Assembly (NCBI GenBank): GCA_038501785.1
Contig: JBAMJR010000342.1
Coordinates: 1-64,000 of the forward strand
Direction of reading: 5' to 3'
From: Myoxocephalus aenaeus
Taxonomy: Eukaryota > Chordata > Actinopteri > Perciformes > Cottidae
Length of the DNA stretch: 64,000 nucleotides
Positions 19,539 to 29,093 of the stretch are shown here, in pieces. Numbering within the stretch: the first letter of the stretch is position 1; each line of letters starts with the position of its first letter. The translations under genes were made by a program, and so were the position numbers. Under the pieces are notes generated by a model. That model ran no database searches and was not told the DNA's origin. It saw nothing but the letters and a program-made list of their open reading frames with translations.

Positions 19539-22500
19539 CTATAATAAAATTGTAAACGGTGCAACAAACTTGTATCATCGTCCTTTATGGACATATGCAC
19601 ATATTGATACCCAAACATTCCCTGTATTACAAGTGTGTTTTTACACACACACACAATCATTGAAAGGACAAAAGGCCTCATTTTTATTTCATGGTGTACT
19701 CATGTCACTATAGACTATGAAAAGGCTACCAACTCGTTTGGTCATTAGTGAGCAGAATCAAGACTAAACTGTATTCTTAAATTGATTACGAAGCCATGAC
19801 AAATAAATAGCTATGCATGCACCATAAAAAATAAAACATGTGAAAGACAGACAGTCTTCATACAAACCTCCACCTTGTCGTCATCAGTAGAAGACTGTTC
19901 AGACCCGTCGGCACCTGGCGTTGTCTGGTGGACCTAAAAAATGGAAACAATTAAAAAGGAGCGTCAATGACATGTACCCTTTCATAGGAAATTATGGACA
20001 AAATGCTACAGAAATCACATATTGACAGTGATTGACTGCATGTATAGAGCAGGTTTTTTTCCTTCAGTTTAATTCACATTCTCACACACACACAATATTA
20101 ACATCTGTAGTCATACTTTGTGTACATATCAAACAACCTCCTATATACAAGGCCAGCAAATCAAGCTAGTTGGAGATGGCAAGAAAAACACATGTAAAGC
20201 ATTTATTTGTATAAAAATCATACTGCATTAAACATGACAATGAAATAACTTTGCATGCAGCATTAAAACAAATATATGTTTGTAAAATGTGTTTAACATT
20301 ATTCACACACCTCCTCCTGCACAGCCACTTGCTCAACACCAATAGATGACGAGTCTGCTGCCCCCTCAACCTCTGGTGTTTCCAGGACCTGATGATAATA
20401 ACAAAATGATATAGCTTTGCATGCACCTTTAAACAATGTTGTTTGTTAAATTAGTCAGAAATTCTTCACAGTGTGCACAAACCTCCGCCGGCGCAGCCAC
20501 GTTCTCGACACTGGTAGGTGAGTGCTTGATTGACACCTCCACAACACATGGGGACACTTCCACAACGCATGGGGCTGCCTCCACCTACCAAAAATGTAAA
20601 AGAATGAACAACAGACAAATACAAGCATGTTTCTTTTTATAGTTTGACAATTAAGTAATATAGCAAACATGTTATTGCTGCTCGTCATTCAAACTGTACA
20701 ACAAACATTTAAAGCAAGTCATATATTGAATGATCTGAAAAGACTAACCTGGTGCTTAGTCAAGGTTGTCTTTGAGGCAGCGGTCCTCTGCAAATGTTCC
20801 CTGGTCCGTTTCTAATGCAAGGAAGACAAACAAGAATGATTTGAGGAGTGTCATTTTGGACCATAAAAAAAGTGGCATTTTAGTGTCAGGAAGGACACAC
20901 TTTAAGAGATAGATAGATAGTCAATATATAATTTCCATGCATACCTTTGTGACTCGTGGAACAGCTGGTGTGCACTCAGGGCTCGGAAGATGGGATGGAA
21001 CAAGTTTATCCATCTTGACCAACATGGCACTGCTAAACCTTGTTAGCGGGCTGTCCTTCACCGTTTTCTGCAAAACAGAAACAATAATGGTGACAATGTT
21101 TCTTGTCAAAAAGCAAGCCGTACAGTCATAATTGATACACTTGCTTATAGTTGAAGTCAAAGAACAAACAAACATAACAAACCTGCTGTTGGACTGCCCT
21201 CCTTTTGGGTGCACCACATGATGGCTCAAATTGGCCATGTTGGTACCTCTGTAATGAGAAAACATGGTTTGCATTGCATAAATAGCTTCCCTTTGATCAT
21301 TACTAAGGTAAAGTCTTTATTAATATACCTTTAAATAGCTTAAACCAAAACAAGTAAAGTGTGCAAGCCATTACCTTCCTGCCCTGTCCAACACGTGTCC
21401 ACTTGGAGGCGTCAGCTTGAGGCATGCTGACTTCTGCCGCAACAATGATTTCTGGAGTAATCGGTGGCAGTGATGGAGTAGGTTCTGGTTCTGGTGTAGG
21501 TTCTGGCGCTTTGTCAAGCGTTTGCTGATAATGACAACAATATCAATGTATTAGATAGGTAAAAACACCAAAAACAATTAAAGTGTGCAAGCTAAAAGTG
21601 TGCAAGCATTACCTTCCAGCCCTGCACGACTTGTGACCACAAAGGGGGGCCATGTTGTTGTGGCACGCAGCCCTTTGCCACATCAACGATTTGTTGAGTG
21701 GTCCGTGGTAGTGATGGTGTGGGAGAAACCGCAACTTGTGACCACAAAGGGGGGCCATGTTGCTGTGGCACGCAGCCCTTTACCACATCAACGATTTGTT
21801 GAGTGGTCTGTGGTGGTGATGGTGTGGGAAGAACCTGTGGTTGAGGTTCTGGTGCTGTTGGTTGGTCCAGCGTTTGCGCATAAGCGTGTTTCTCCAGCAA
21901 ATCCACCAGGATCTTCATCCCATGGGTATCACTGAGGTGTATACCATCTCTAGCCCAGAGTTCCAGGCGGTCCAAAGGAAAGTACTGCGCAGTGGGAAAG
22001 TACTTGACCTTTTGCAGTGCCGCCTCGGAACGAAACTCCTCTCGCATGTGGTTCTGCAAATCCACATCCATTGTGAGTCGTGGAGGAAAGTCTAGAACAA
22101 AGACGTTAGGACAGCGACAGCGGACGCTGGCCAGGAGTTTGCCAAAGTCGGCTCTTGACTTGGCAATGGTCTTCCGGGCTGTTAAGTTGTTGGTCGGTGC
22201 CAGGACACAGATTGCGTCAGGTGTTTGCGGTAGCGGAGCAGCATGGTCGAATTCAGCTGTGAGCTGAGCTGCGTCGGCTCCTGGCGTTGACATGATGCCG
22301 AAAGAAAGCCTTCCTTCGGGCATCTTCACAAACCCATCTGCAACAGCGCGCAGATGGGAGTCCCCAACGAGAAGAACAAACTGCAATAACAGAAGGGTGA
22401 TTTTGAGAATTCAAATAGCTCTTCTACGGCAAGTAGTTTGTGAATAAATTGTATAAGAGTGGTACCTTCTTGTCTGGAGACTGGGCAGGAAAAACCACCT

Positions 22501-22839
22501 TGTGGTATTTTCCAGTCCGTTGGGAGGTTTCCCATTGCAGCACGCGGTGACGGTACCCTGTACCGGCTATTTATAAAAAAATGAAATTAAAACGTTAACC
22601 GCAATGTAAATATATAATAAACAATTATACATATGCTTATATGTAAAGCTGTACAAAACAGGGGGGGGGGGGGAGAATTGTGAAACAAGAAATTATATAA
22701 GGAAAGCCTTTATGGGACCACGGATTCATTACATACATGCATAACTGGCATTCCCACGCTGTTGATGGGGACCAGCAAGAGTAGGGCGCTCTGCTTCCCT
22801 CATCTTGGCTGCGTTGGACCTGCGGTTGACACGTGGCAT
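10593..22839 (-). CDS. Helentron-type transposase: SGNH, C76-like, OTU, HUH Rep, PIF1 helicase, endonuclease
   Basis: Spliced gene model of eleven coding exons: 22839-22737, 22566-22466, 22380-21613, 21524-21375, 21248-21183, 21067-20945, 20811-20749, 20584-20483, 20388-20311, 19933-19868, 19538-10593. Every junction is GT-AG and open. The first intron is phase 1, the other nine phase 0. Predicted length is 3,521 residues. Domains: SGNH hydrolase 69-240; acidic/Pro-rich linker 250-585; C76-like peptidase ~817-990 (Cys834, Asp965, His967); OTU ~1188-1313 (Cys1196, His1304); second OTU ~1416-1541 (Ser1424 in place of Cys); nine basic repeats 1608-1769; Cys clusters ~1797-1875; HUH Rep (His2299, His2301; Tyr2504, Tyr2508); PIF1 helicase (Walker A 2858-2865); endonuclease ~3300-3520. 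Expected role: rolling-circle transposition in the nucleus. Start chosen at the first ATG after a non-coding exon; upstream frame has no ATG. Confidence 0.85.
19868..20811 (-). CDS. Linker exons of the Helentron gene (four small phase-0 exons)
   Basis: Four exons (20811-20749, 20584-20483, 20388-20311, 19933-19868) of 63, 102, 78 and 66 bases, all multiples of three, encode the acidic linker between the SGNH domain and the giant exon. The last three share a plan: acceptor AG followed by GTN, acidic Val/Glu/Ser-rich peptide, and GAG before the donor. Their introns also resemble one another (the motif TTTGCATGCA recurs near 20246, 20415 and, diverged, 19815). I infer tandem exon duplication. 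No fold is predicted; the region is probably disordered. Confidence 0.75.
20945..21524 (-). CDS. Linker exons of the Helentron gene (21524-21375, 21248-21183, 21067-20945)
   Basis: Exons of 150, 66 and 123 bases, each in phase 0 at both ends. The first begins QTLDKAPEP and ends VGQGRK; it parallels the end of the SGNH exon (QTLDQPTAPEP to VVQGWK), and both donors continue GTAATG(G)CTTGCACACTTT. So this exon with its intron looks like a copy of the end of its neighbour. The other two encode basic/polar sequence with no recognised motif. Confidence 0.75.
21613..22380 (-). CDS. Exon encoding an SGNH/GDSL-type hydrolase domain of the Helentron gene
   Basis: 256 codons between TTATTGCAG and a GTAATG donor, phase 0 on both sides. 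It encodes a compact SGNH hydrolase: block I GDSH (nucleophile Ser76 of the full protein), a Gly in STPGAD (block II), Asn in APTNN (block III) and DGIH (Asp213, His216; block V). Members hydrolyse esters; the substrate here cannot be predicted. The C-terminal third is Pro/Gln-rich and holds a direct duplication of ~38 residues (two copies of the segment starting TTQQIVDV and ending GPPLWSQV). The apparent Met at 22386 is a TTG inside the acceptor and is not a start. All catalytic residues are present, suggesting selection for activity. Confidence 0.85.
22466..22839 (-). CDS. First two coding exons of the Helentron gene (22839-22737, 22566-22466)
   Basis: Exon 1 starts directly after the acceptor ACTTTCAG with ATG CCA CGT GTC and encodes a basic N-terminus (MPRVNRRSN), possibly a nuclear signal. 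Its donor GTATGT is phase 1 and joins exon 2 (acceptor ATAG) to restore a Ser codon. Exon 2 ends AAG before GTACCA, in phase 0, and reads straight into the SGNH domain. The intron between them contains a run of 13 G at 22661-22673. Confidence 0.75.
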
Positions 22840-22842
22840 CTG

Positions 22843-24445
22843 AAAGTATATGTTGCACCAAGAATTAATAGTGACATTACAATAGCATACTCAAATGCAG
22901 TGGTGGGCCATGGGTTTTCGAACAAAAAAATAAATGACGGTGTCCACATCAGTTGCGGAATGGGGAAGAAAAAAAAATAGTCCCGGGAGTTACTGTCAAA
23001 CCGACCCGCGCCATGTTGCGTTCATACAGATTTCTTTACACTATTACTGGCATGGATGTGACATGGCGGACCGACCAGCGGAGCTATTTTAATCGTATAA
23101 GCACCAAGCCAAGTAACACAGCCCGCATGTAACTCACCACGTGTCCATAATCGTCTGTGTGAAAGCAGTCATCCGTAAAATCCACCAGGAAGGTAGCTTC
23201 TAGGTTGCAGCTAGAAGTGGCTATTAGCTTTGTGCCCGACTGACCAATCCCAGCGCATGTTAATGGCCACGCCACTAACCAAGCATATACATCCACGCCA
23301 GCTCGAAGGCCCTTGACAAATTAGCATTCCGTCCCCGTTAGCTCCCTGTTGTAGGTAGCTGGGGCTCTTGCTAGCGCTCCGTTACTGCCCGACGCTAACT
23401 TGGACTAGCACTCGTAAAAACACCGAAGTTAGTGGGACCAGGCACCCGACTTGGGCAGAGGGGACGCGGGCAGTAGCAGCAGCGCTAACCGTAAAAGTTA
23501 CGTAAACGGCAGCTCGACGTACGGTACAGACGCTGAAGTTAGCATGCTACCTAGCAAGCACCGGGCCACCTCATTACCGGTAGCCTGCACGCCGCGTTGT
23601 GGAAATCTGTTGCGTCGAATACAGCCACACATTTGACCATTTTCTCCGTTAAAAAGGTTGATGGCTGGCTAGTTAGCTATACAAACAGACTATACAACCT
23701 ACAGGTGCACCCGTATCACCGGTCCGCGGAACCAATTAACATGCCGTGAGTTCCGTTCCACCAGCATACAAACAGGTTAGCTACAGGTGCACCCTTATCA
23801 CCCGTCCGTTGGAACGAATAGACATGCAGTCAGTTCCACGGCGTTAAACTAGCGATAGCACTACATACATAACACATTAGTATTGGGGAGCTGCGTTAAA
23901 AAAATCAAGATGATAGTACATACAATTAGCCGTAAACGTTGGGTTACGTGCCGTTACTACCGTCAGCCAGTGTCCCTTTTAGCTCCCCGCTCTAACCAGC
24001 TAACTAGCCCGCTGCCCGTTAGCTTCCGCTAGCACCCCGAAAACCACCGAATGTAGCGGGACCAGGCTCGTCACCCGACTTGGGCAGAGGCGTTCAAAAG
24101 TTAACATGATAGTACATACAAGTAGCCGTAAACGTTGGGTTACGTGCCGTTACTACCGTCAGCCAGTGTCCCTTTTAGCTCCCGCTCTAACCAGCTAACT
24201 AGCCCGCTGCCCGTTAGCTTCCGCTAGCACCCCGAAAACCACCGAATGTAGCGGGACCAAGCTTGTCACCCGACTTGGGCAGAGGGGACGCGGTCAGTAG
24301 CAGCCTGTAGCCCCGCTGCCTGTAGCCCCGCTGGCTGTAGCCCCACGGCAGTAGCCCCACGGCAGTAGCGTTTGCGGGAGCTAACGCTACTGCTAGCTTG
24401 CTACAGGCCAATGACCTGCCATAAAAAAAAAAAAAATGTACTTAC
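22843..24445 (-). other. 5' intron of the Helentron gene, with internal duplications
   Basis: No coding exon is required here. The region is rich in GCTAGC/GTTAGC words and has several direct repeats: a ~196-bp tandem duplication (landmark TGATAGTACATAC at 23911 and 24107), an ~80-bp duplication beginning CAGGTGCACCC near 23702 and 23782, and short TGTAGCCCCGCTG repeats at ~24304-24368. A possible alternative first exon ends at a strong donor (CACGTG|GTGAGT) near 23138, with open sequence back to about 23320 but no ATG. Confidence 0.55.
23911..24300. repeat. ~196-bp tandem duplication in the 5' intron
   Basis: Two copies with few differences start at TGATAGTACATAC (23911 and 24107) and run through GGGACCA and CGACTTGGGCAGAGG. 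A third, more diverged copy of the right half occurs at ~23395-23465. The start of the last segment (ACTTGGGCAGAGGGGACGCGG) recurs at 23450 and 24273. Confidence 0.8.
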
Positions 24446-24650
24446 TGTGAGTTCAATGTCAGTTTCTTCCTGCAAACTTATCTCTCTCGTTCTCTCTCTC
24501 GTTCTCTCTCTCGTTCTCTCCGTGTGTGTGTGTTTATCTGGATAGTGTACAATATCAAACGTCAAATTCGCTATATTGAACTTCAAATTCAAATTCTCTC
24601 TCTGGTTTGCACCGTCTGATTGAATGTCGAATAAGAAGGAAAGAAGGCGG
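24446..24650 (-). other. Probable non-coding first exon of the Helentron gene
   Basis: On the minus strand a strong donor (CTCACA|GTAAGTAC) at 24446/24445 lies ~200 bases downstream of a TATAAATA box. It would splice to the acceptor at 22840, exactly in front of the ATG. The exon carries GAGAGAACGA repeats. The frame leading into the donor has no ATG, so I treat it as 5' UTR. The transcription start is not determined. Confidence 0.55.
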
Positions 24651-24654
24651 GACC

Positions 24655-24800
24655 AGGGCAGTATTTATACTGGCATTTTCTCATTTCAAATCAGCCAATG
24701 AAATCGGGCGCTTGCGTACCAACGGGCATTTTTTTTAATACTTGCATTGTGAAACTTCAAATCAGCCAATCAAATCGGGCGCTTGCGTACCAACGACGTT
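24655..24800. promoter_or_regulatory. Bidirectional promoter region with duplicated CCAAT block
   Basis: A 43-bp block (CAAATCAGCCAAT, then GGGCGCTTGCGTACC) occurs twice, with CCAAT at 24695-24699 and 24766-24770, a 71-bp step. GTATAAATAC on the minus strand (24670-24661) is a TATA box placed for the Helentron gene. The block lies ~190 bases from the small plus-strand gene and just upstream of the minus-strand first exon, as expected for a shared divergent promoter. Confidence 0.55.
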
Positions 24801-24840
24801 CGAATTGCAGGGACTTCATTCATTACGGACTTGAGCATCT

Positions 24841-25780
24841 ATGAGCAACATGTAAGTAAATGTAGTGTCTGAATGTAATATTACTGTTGTAATGAATGAT
24901 ATAGTGACAAATTAAGTGTTTTAATTGCACTGCGAATGTATATTAACTAGCTAATCGTAAAGCAGTCATCCATTTCATGAATGTTTTTTGTTGTCGATTT
25001 TGTATTTAGTGTGGTTTTGCCTGTGATCTGGGTTGATAAGGTATCATAATTAATGCTGTGTGTTGGGGATTTATTGTGTACTGTTATAGCAACATGGCAC
25101 ACGCAAGCCCATCAAGTCTGCCGAGTTATGCACATGCGGACGTGGAGGCCGTGAGACGGGCTCTCCAATTGGTGACTGTGAGTATTACATGTAGTGGAAT
25201 TGTGTTGTTAGTGTTCATCTGAATATGATATGAGTTGGTTGATGTGTTTTATCCCAAGTCTCTAAATTGAATCACCTAAAGTCTGCATTCATGTTTGTTG
25301 AATGATATGTACATTTGTTTTTTGTAATTCCAGTACAAAGCGACGGATGCCGCTGTCTCACGGCAGGAGCTCTTTTCAGAGCTGATGGCCGTGAGCAGCG
25401 GCACCCTTGAAACGCTCAGCCGACATGTTAGGAGGGGTAAGGCCCTGGAGAAAAAGAACCTCCTGCTGCAGAAGGAGCTGGCGCTGGTGACAGCCAAGCT
25501 GTCCAGCTGTGTTCTGCAGCAGGAGGATGCCGACCTGCTGGCGTGCTTAAAAGCCGATGGTAAGTGTTAGTGTTCTGCTAAGTGAATGTATAACAATTAC
25601 ATCTCAATTTAGCACATTGGTTGTTTGCAGTATGAAGCGATTAGCATGCAAAAATGTATTTCATTAAATATGTTTCTATGTCTTTGTACAGATCTAAACA
25701 GCAGCAGACTAGCAGAGGAGGAGAAGGAGAAGGAGGAGGAGAAGGAGGAGAAGAAGGAAGAGGCGGCGATGGAGAGCTAA
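24841..25780 (+). CDS. Small coiled-coil protein, divergent partner of the Helentron gene
   Basis: Four coding exons: 24841-24851, 25090-25177, 25334-25559, 25692-25780. Donors are GTAAGT, GTGAGT and GTAAGT, acceptors TTATAG, TTCCAG and TGTACAG; intron phases 2, 0 and 1 all agree. The product is 137 residues, with no cysteine-rich or enzymatic motif. Residues ~70-110 form a Leu/Lys/Glu amphipathic helix (KKNLLLQKEL), and the C-terminus is almost pure Glu/Lys. A second in-frame ATG at 25094 could be the start instead. AATAAA at 25876 follows. It starts ~200 bases from the minus-strand transposase exon and lies inside the same inter-repeat segment, so I infer it is carried by the element. Function unknown; an oligomerising accessory protein is one possibility. 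Confidence 0.7.
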
Positions 25781-25875
25781 ATGTGTGTTGCATGATGTTT
25801 TGTTTTATGTTCTGTTTTATGTTCTATGTTAAATGTTGAATGTTATATGTTGAATGTTGGAATATGTGTATTAAT

Positions 25876-25881
25876 AATAAA
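25876..25881 (+). terminator. Poly(A) signal of the small coiled-coil gene
   Basis: AATAAA 96 bases after the stop codon, followed by GTGTGATTT and a GT-rich stretch (TTGGTTCATGTGGTTGTTT) typical of cleavage sites. Confidence 0.7.
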
Positions 25882-26039
25882 GTGTGATTTATATGTTGGT
25901 TCATGTGGTTGTTTATTTTCTATTAGGGAATAAGTAACTATATATATATGTATGTATATATTCCTGTCCTGGGCAGTTAAGTTTCCATATGACACTGATT
26001 GAGCTGGTCTAATAAAAGTATAAATATCTCTAAATGTAT
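25882..26039. other. AT-rich junction between the transposon segment and the repeat
   Basis: Contains an (AT)n/ATGT stretch at ~25940-25960. Similarity to the 1.7-kb repeat resumes near 26040-26075 (TTAAGCAATAAGGTACC). The 5' end of the transposon is expected here, but no terminal motif can be assigned with confidence. Confidence 0.4.
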
Positions 26040-26146
26040 ATCAATACATAGATATTAAGCTATGAATATGTCATATATTTAAGCAATAAGGTACCATGTG
26101 ATTTACTGTTCAGGCTGGTTGAAAGTAGGGTGGAGGATGACACACA

Positions 26147-26178
<32 letters not shown>

Positions 26179-27354
26179 TGCATTGTGTTTCTCTATGTGA
26201 AGTTGTAGACCAGGTCATGTAAATAACATGTAAATCCTATGCCGTTTGGCTGATTTACTTTTGCCAGTAGGTGGCGCTATGACAATCTGAACATTGGTAA
26301 TGTACATGTACTCAGGCATGGACCAGCATCATGCAGGAGGAGTAGCAGCTATTTTGCTTCATGTATCTAGGAGTTACAACAGGGTTCTCTCATATAGCGC
26401 TTAGCACAAAGTAGTCGCGTCTTTGGGTCCCCCTGACGTCGTGGCCGATGGATGAAAACGTTGCGAGCGCACAAGCCATACTCCTGAGGGTCTTTCGATC
26501 ACTTTAGAATAGACGTGAAGTGGAGTACTTAAAAATTCTAGGAGGAGTAGTATTTTGCGTAAATGCAAATATCGGCTAATAATTAGCATAAACTGGCCGA
26601 AACTGCCAAATTGGCCGAATTACTGTAGCGCCCCCTAGTGGTTAAATCGGACGACTGATTTATTGCAAGTTAGGGGATGCGATGTGCACATATACCCCAA
26701 GTTTGGAGTGTTTTCTCCAAATAGTTTTAATGTTATGAGTGTTTAAAAACAAGACACGCCCCTAAGAGGTTAATTGGTGGATATATCCTCAACGCAATGA
26801 GATATCAAAGAAATTCCAATGCAGTATTGATGATCCAGCTCTAATGATAATAACTACCAAGTTTGGTATGAAAATAATTAAGCGTTTAGGAATTAATAAC
26901 AAAAATGTGTTTTTCACTAAATTCAAAATGGCGGAAAATATTCATAGGCGGACTTTATGGGTCTGAGAGGCTTTTTTGTAGAGCAGGTGAAGCCGGACAT
27001 GTGTGAATTTTTTCAAGTAAAAAAAAATTTCTGGGCGAGGGGCGTCGCCGGTGCAACTTGAAGGGGGCGCTAGAGAGTCATTTTTTGGAACTTTTCTCCC
27101 CGGCTCTGATACATTGCGTTTTTCACCAGGCTTGACAAGATTTCCAAATTTGGTGAGTTTTTGGATATGATAAGTCCCCCAAAAAGCAGTCCAAATGAGA
27201 AAAATAAGAATCAGAATAATAATAAGAATCCGAGCAATTTCAATAGGGTCCTACTCGGACTGACTACGTCAGTCGCTCGGACCCTAATAAGAATCCCAGC
27301 AATTTCAATAGGGTCCTCTCGGGACTGACTACGTCAGTCGCTCGGACCCTAATT
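26040..27354 (+). repeat. 1.7-kb repeat, 5'-truncated copy
   Basis: Begins about 520 bases into the unit, in the AATAAGGTACCATGTGATTTA segment. It is somewhat more diverged than the left-hand copies. Forward CTCF-consensus match at 26264-26278, reverse match at 26627-26641. Two hairpin tails (~27227-27293 and ~27297-27353) end the copy. Confidence 0.85.
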
Positions 27355-27976
27355 AAAGCTACTCGTAGCTGTGAGCGTGTCCTCGCTTCCGGCACGTTTG
27401 GGGTAGCCGGCGGGTCGCCGACTTGCCCCGGAAGGAAACCGGCCAAACCCATGCATTGTCTCAACAAGTGCAGGGAACAGCAATTAATTTTTTACAGTTA
27501 TTTCCTGGCTGCGCAGTAGAGCTACTTACCTTTCAGCGTCACTGGCTTCCGTCAGGGTGCCAAGTTACACGGGCGAAATGCATGCTGGGAAAGACTGTCT
27601 CAGCGTTGGGCGGCGAACAGCTGTTTGTGTGGCGTGTCTTTCGGTCTGTCTCTTCCTGTTTTGTTTTGTTCGCGAGCGCTACCCAGAATGCAATTGGGCG
27701 CTGTCATTTTTATTTAAATCCGATGCTGTTTGGCTGATTTCCAGTAGGTGGCGCTACGACAATGTGAACATATACTGTGCATCATGTTTCTGTACGTGAA
27801 GAGTACACCAGGTGATTTAACTTGCATGTCAATCGGATGCAGTTTGGTAGATTTAGTTTGGCCAGTAGGTGGCGCTAGTAGGTTACTATGAATATATAAG
27901 TATCTTATATTTAAGCAATAAGGTACCATGTGATTTACTGTTCAGGCTGTTTGAAAGCAGGCTGGAGGATGACACA

Positions 27977-28028
<52 letters not shown>

Positions 28029-29093
28029 CTGTCTCTATGTGAAGTATAGAGCAGATCATGTAAATTACATTTAAATCAGATGCTGTTCGGTAGATTTAGT
28101 TTGGCCAGTAGGTGGCGCTATGACAATGTGAACATTGGCCATGTACATGTCCTCAGGCACGGACCAGCATCATGTATGAGGAGATTGGGGCTAATGGCAT
28201 CATGTACATGTACTCACACCAAGACCAGCAGCCTGTATATAGGAGTTACAACAGGGTTCTCTCATATAGCGATTAGCACAAAGTAGTCGCGTCTTTGGGT
28301 CCCCTTAACGTCGCGGCCGATGGATGAAAACGTGTTGAGCGCACAAGCCATACTCCTGAGGGTCTTTCTGTCACTTTAGAATAGACTAGAAGTGGATGAC
28401 TTAAAAATTGTAGGAGGAGTAGTATTTGGCGTAAATGCAAATATCGGCTAATAATTAGCATAAACTGGCCGAAACTGCCAAATTGGCCGAATTACTGTAG
28501 CGTCCCCTAGTGGTTAAATGGGACGACTGATTTATTGCAAGTTCGGGGATGCGATGTGCACATATACCCCAAGTTTGGAGTCTTTTCTCCCAATAGTTTT
28601 AATGTTATGAGTGTTTAAAAACAAGACACGCCCCTAAGAGGTTAATTGGTCGATATCTCCTCAACGCAATGAGATATCAAAGAAATTCCAATGCAGTATT
28701 GATGATCCAGCTCTATTGATGATAACTACCAAGGTTGGTTTGAAAATAATTAAGCGTTTAGGAATTATTAACAAAAATGTGTTTTTCACAAAATTCAAAA
28801 TGGCGGAAAATATTCATAGGCGGACTTTATGGGTCTGAGAGGCTTTTTTGTAGAGCAGGTGAAGACGGACATGTGTGAATTTTTTCAAGTAAAAAAAAAT
28901 TTCTGGGCGAGGGGCGTCGCCGGTCCAACTTGTAGGGGGCGCTAGAGAGTCATTTTTTGGAACTGTTTTTCCCATCTTTGATACATTGCTATTTTCACCA
29001 GTCCTAACAGGCAGTCCAAATTTGGTGAGTTTTTGGATATGGCAAGGTCCCCAAAAAGGCGCCCAATGTATAAAAATAAGAATCATAGGGAAT
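27355..29093 (+). repeat. 1.7-kb repeat, right cluster copy 1
   Basis: Full unit. Forward CTCF-consensus matches at 27741-27755, 27862-27876 and 28105-28119. The reverse site near 28499 is broken (AGCGTCCCCTAGTGG). A CA run is at ~27980-28025. It ends AATCATAGGGAATAAAGC without a hairpin tail. Confidence 0.9.

Noticed and set aside
19352..19681. A 109-residue frame at the start of the giant exon
   Set aside because: It is a different frame of the same exon; the phase of the upstream exons selects the frame that continues into the transposase.
22384..22386. TTG/Met as the start of the SGNH hydrolase
   Set aside because: It lies within the acceptor TTATTGCAG; an upstream exon joins in phase and supplies a proper ATG at 22839.
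24401..24592. A basic 63-residue frame (Thr-Arg-Glu-Arg repeats) in the first exon
   Set aside because: It has no ATG, and the repeats come from GAGAGAACGA simple sequence. It does enter the first ATG exon in phase 0, so I only note it as 5' UTR.
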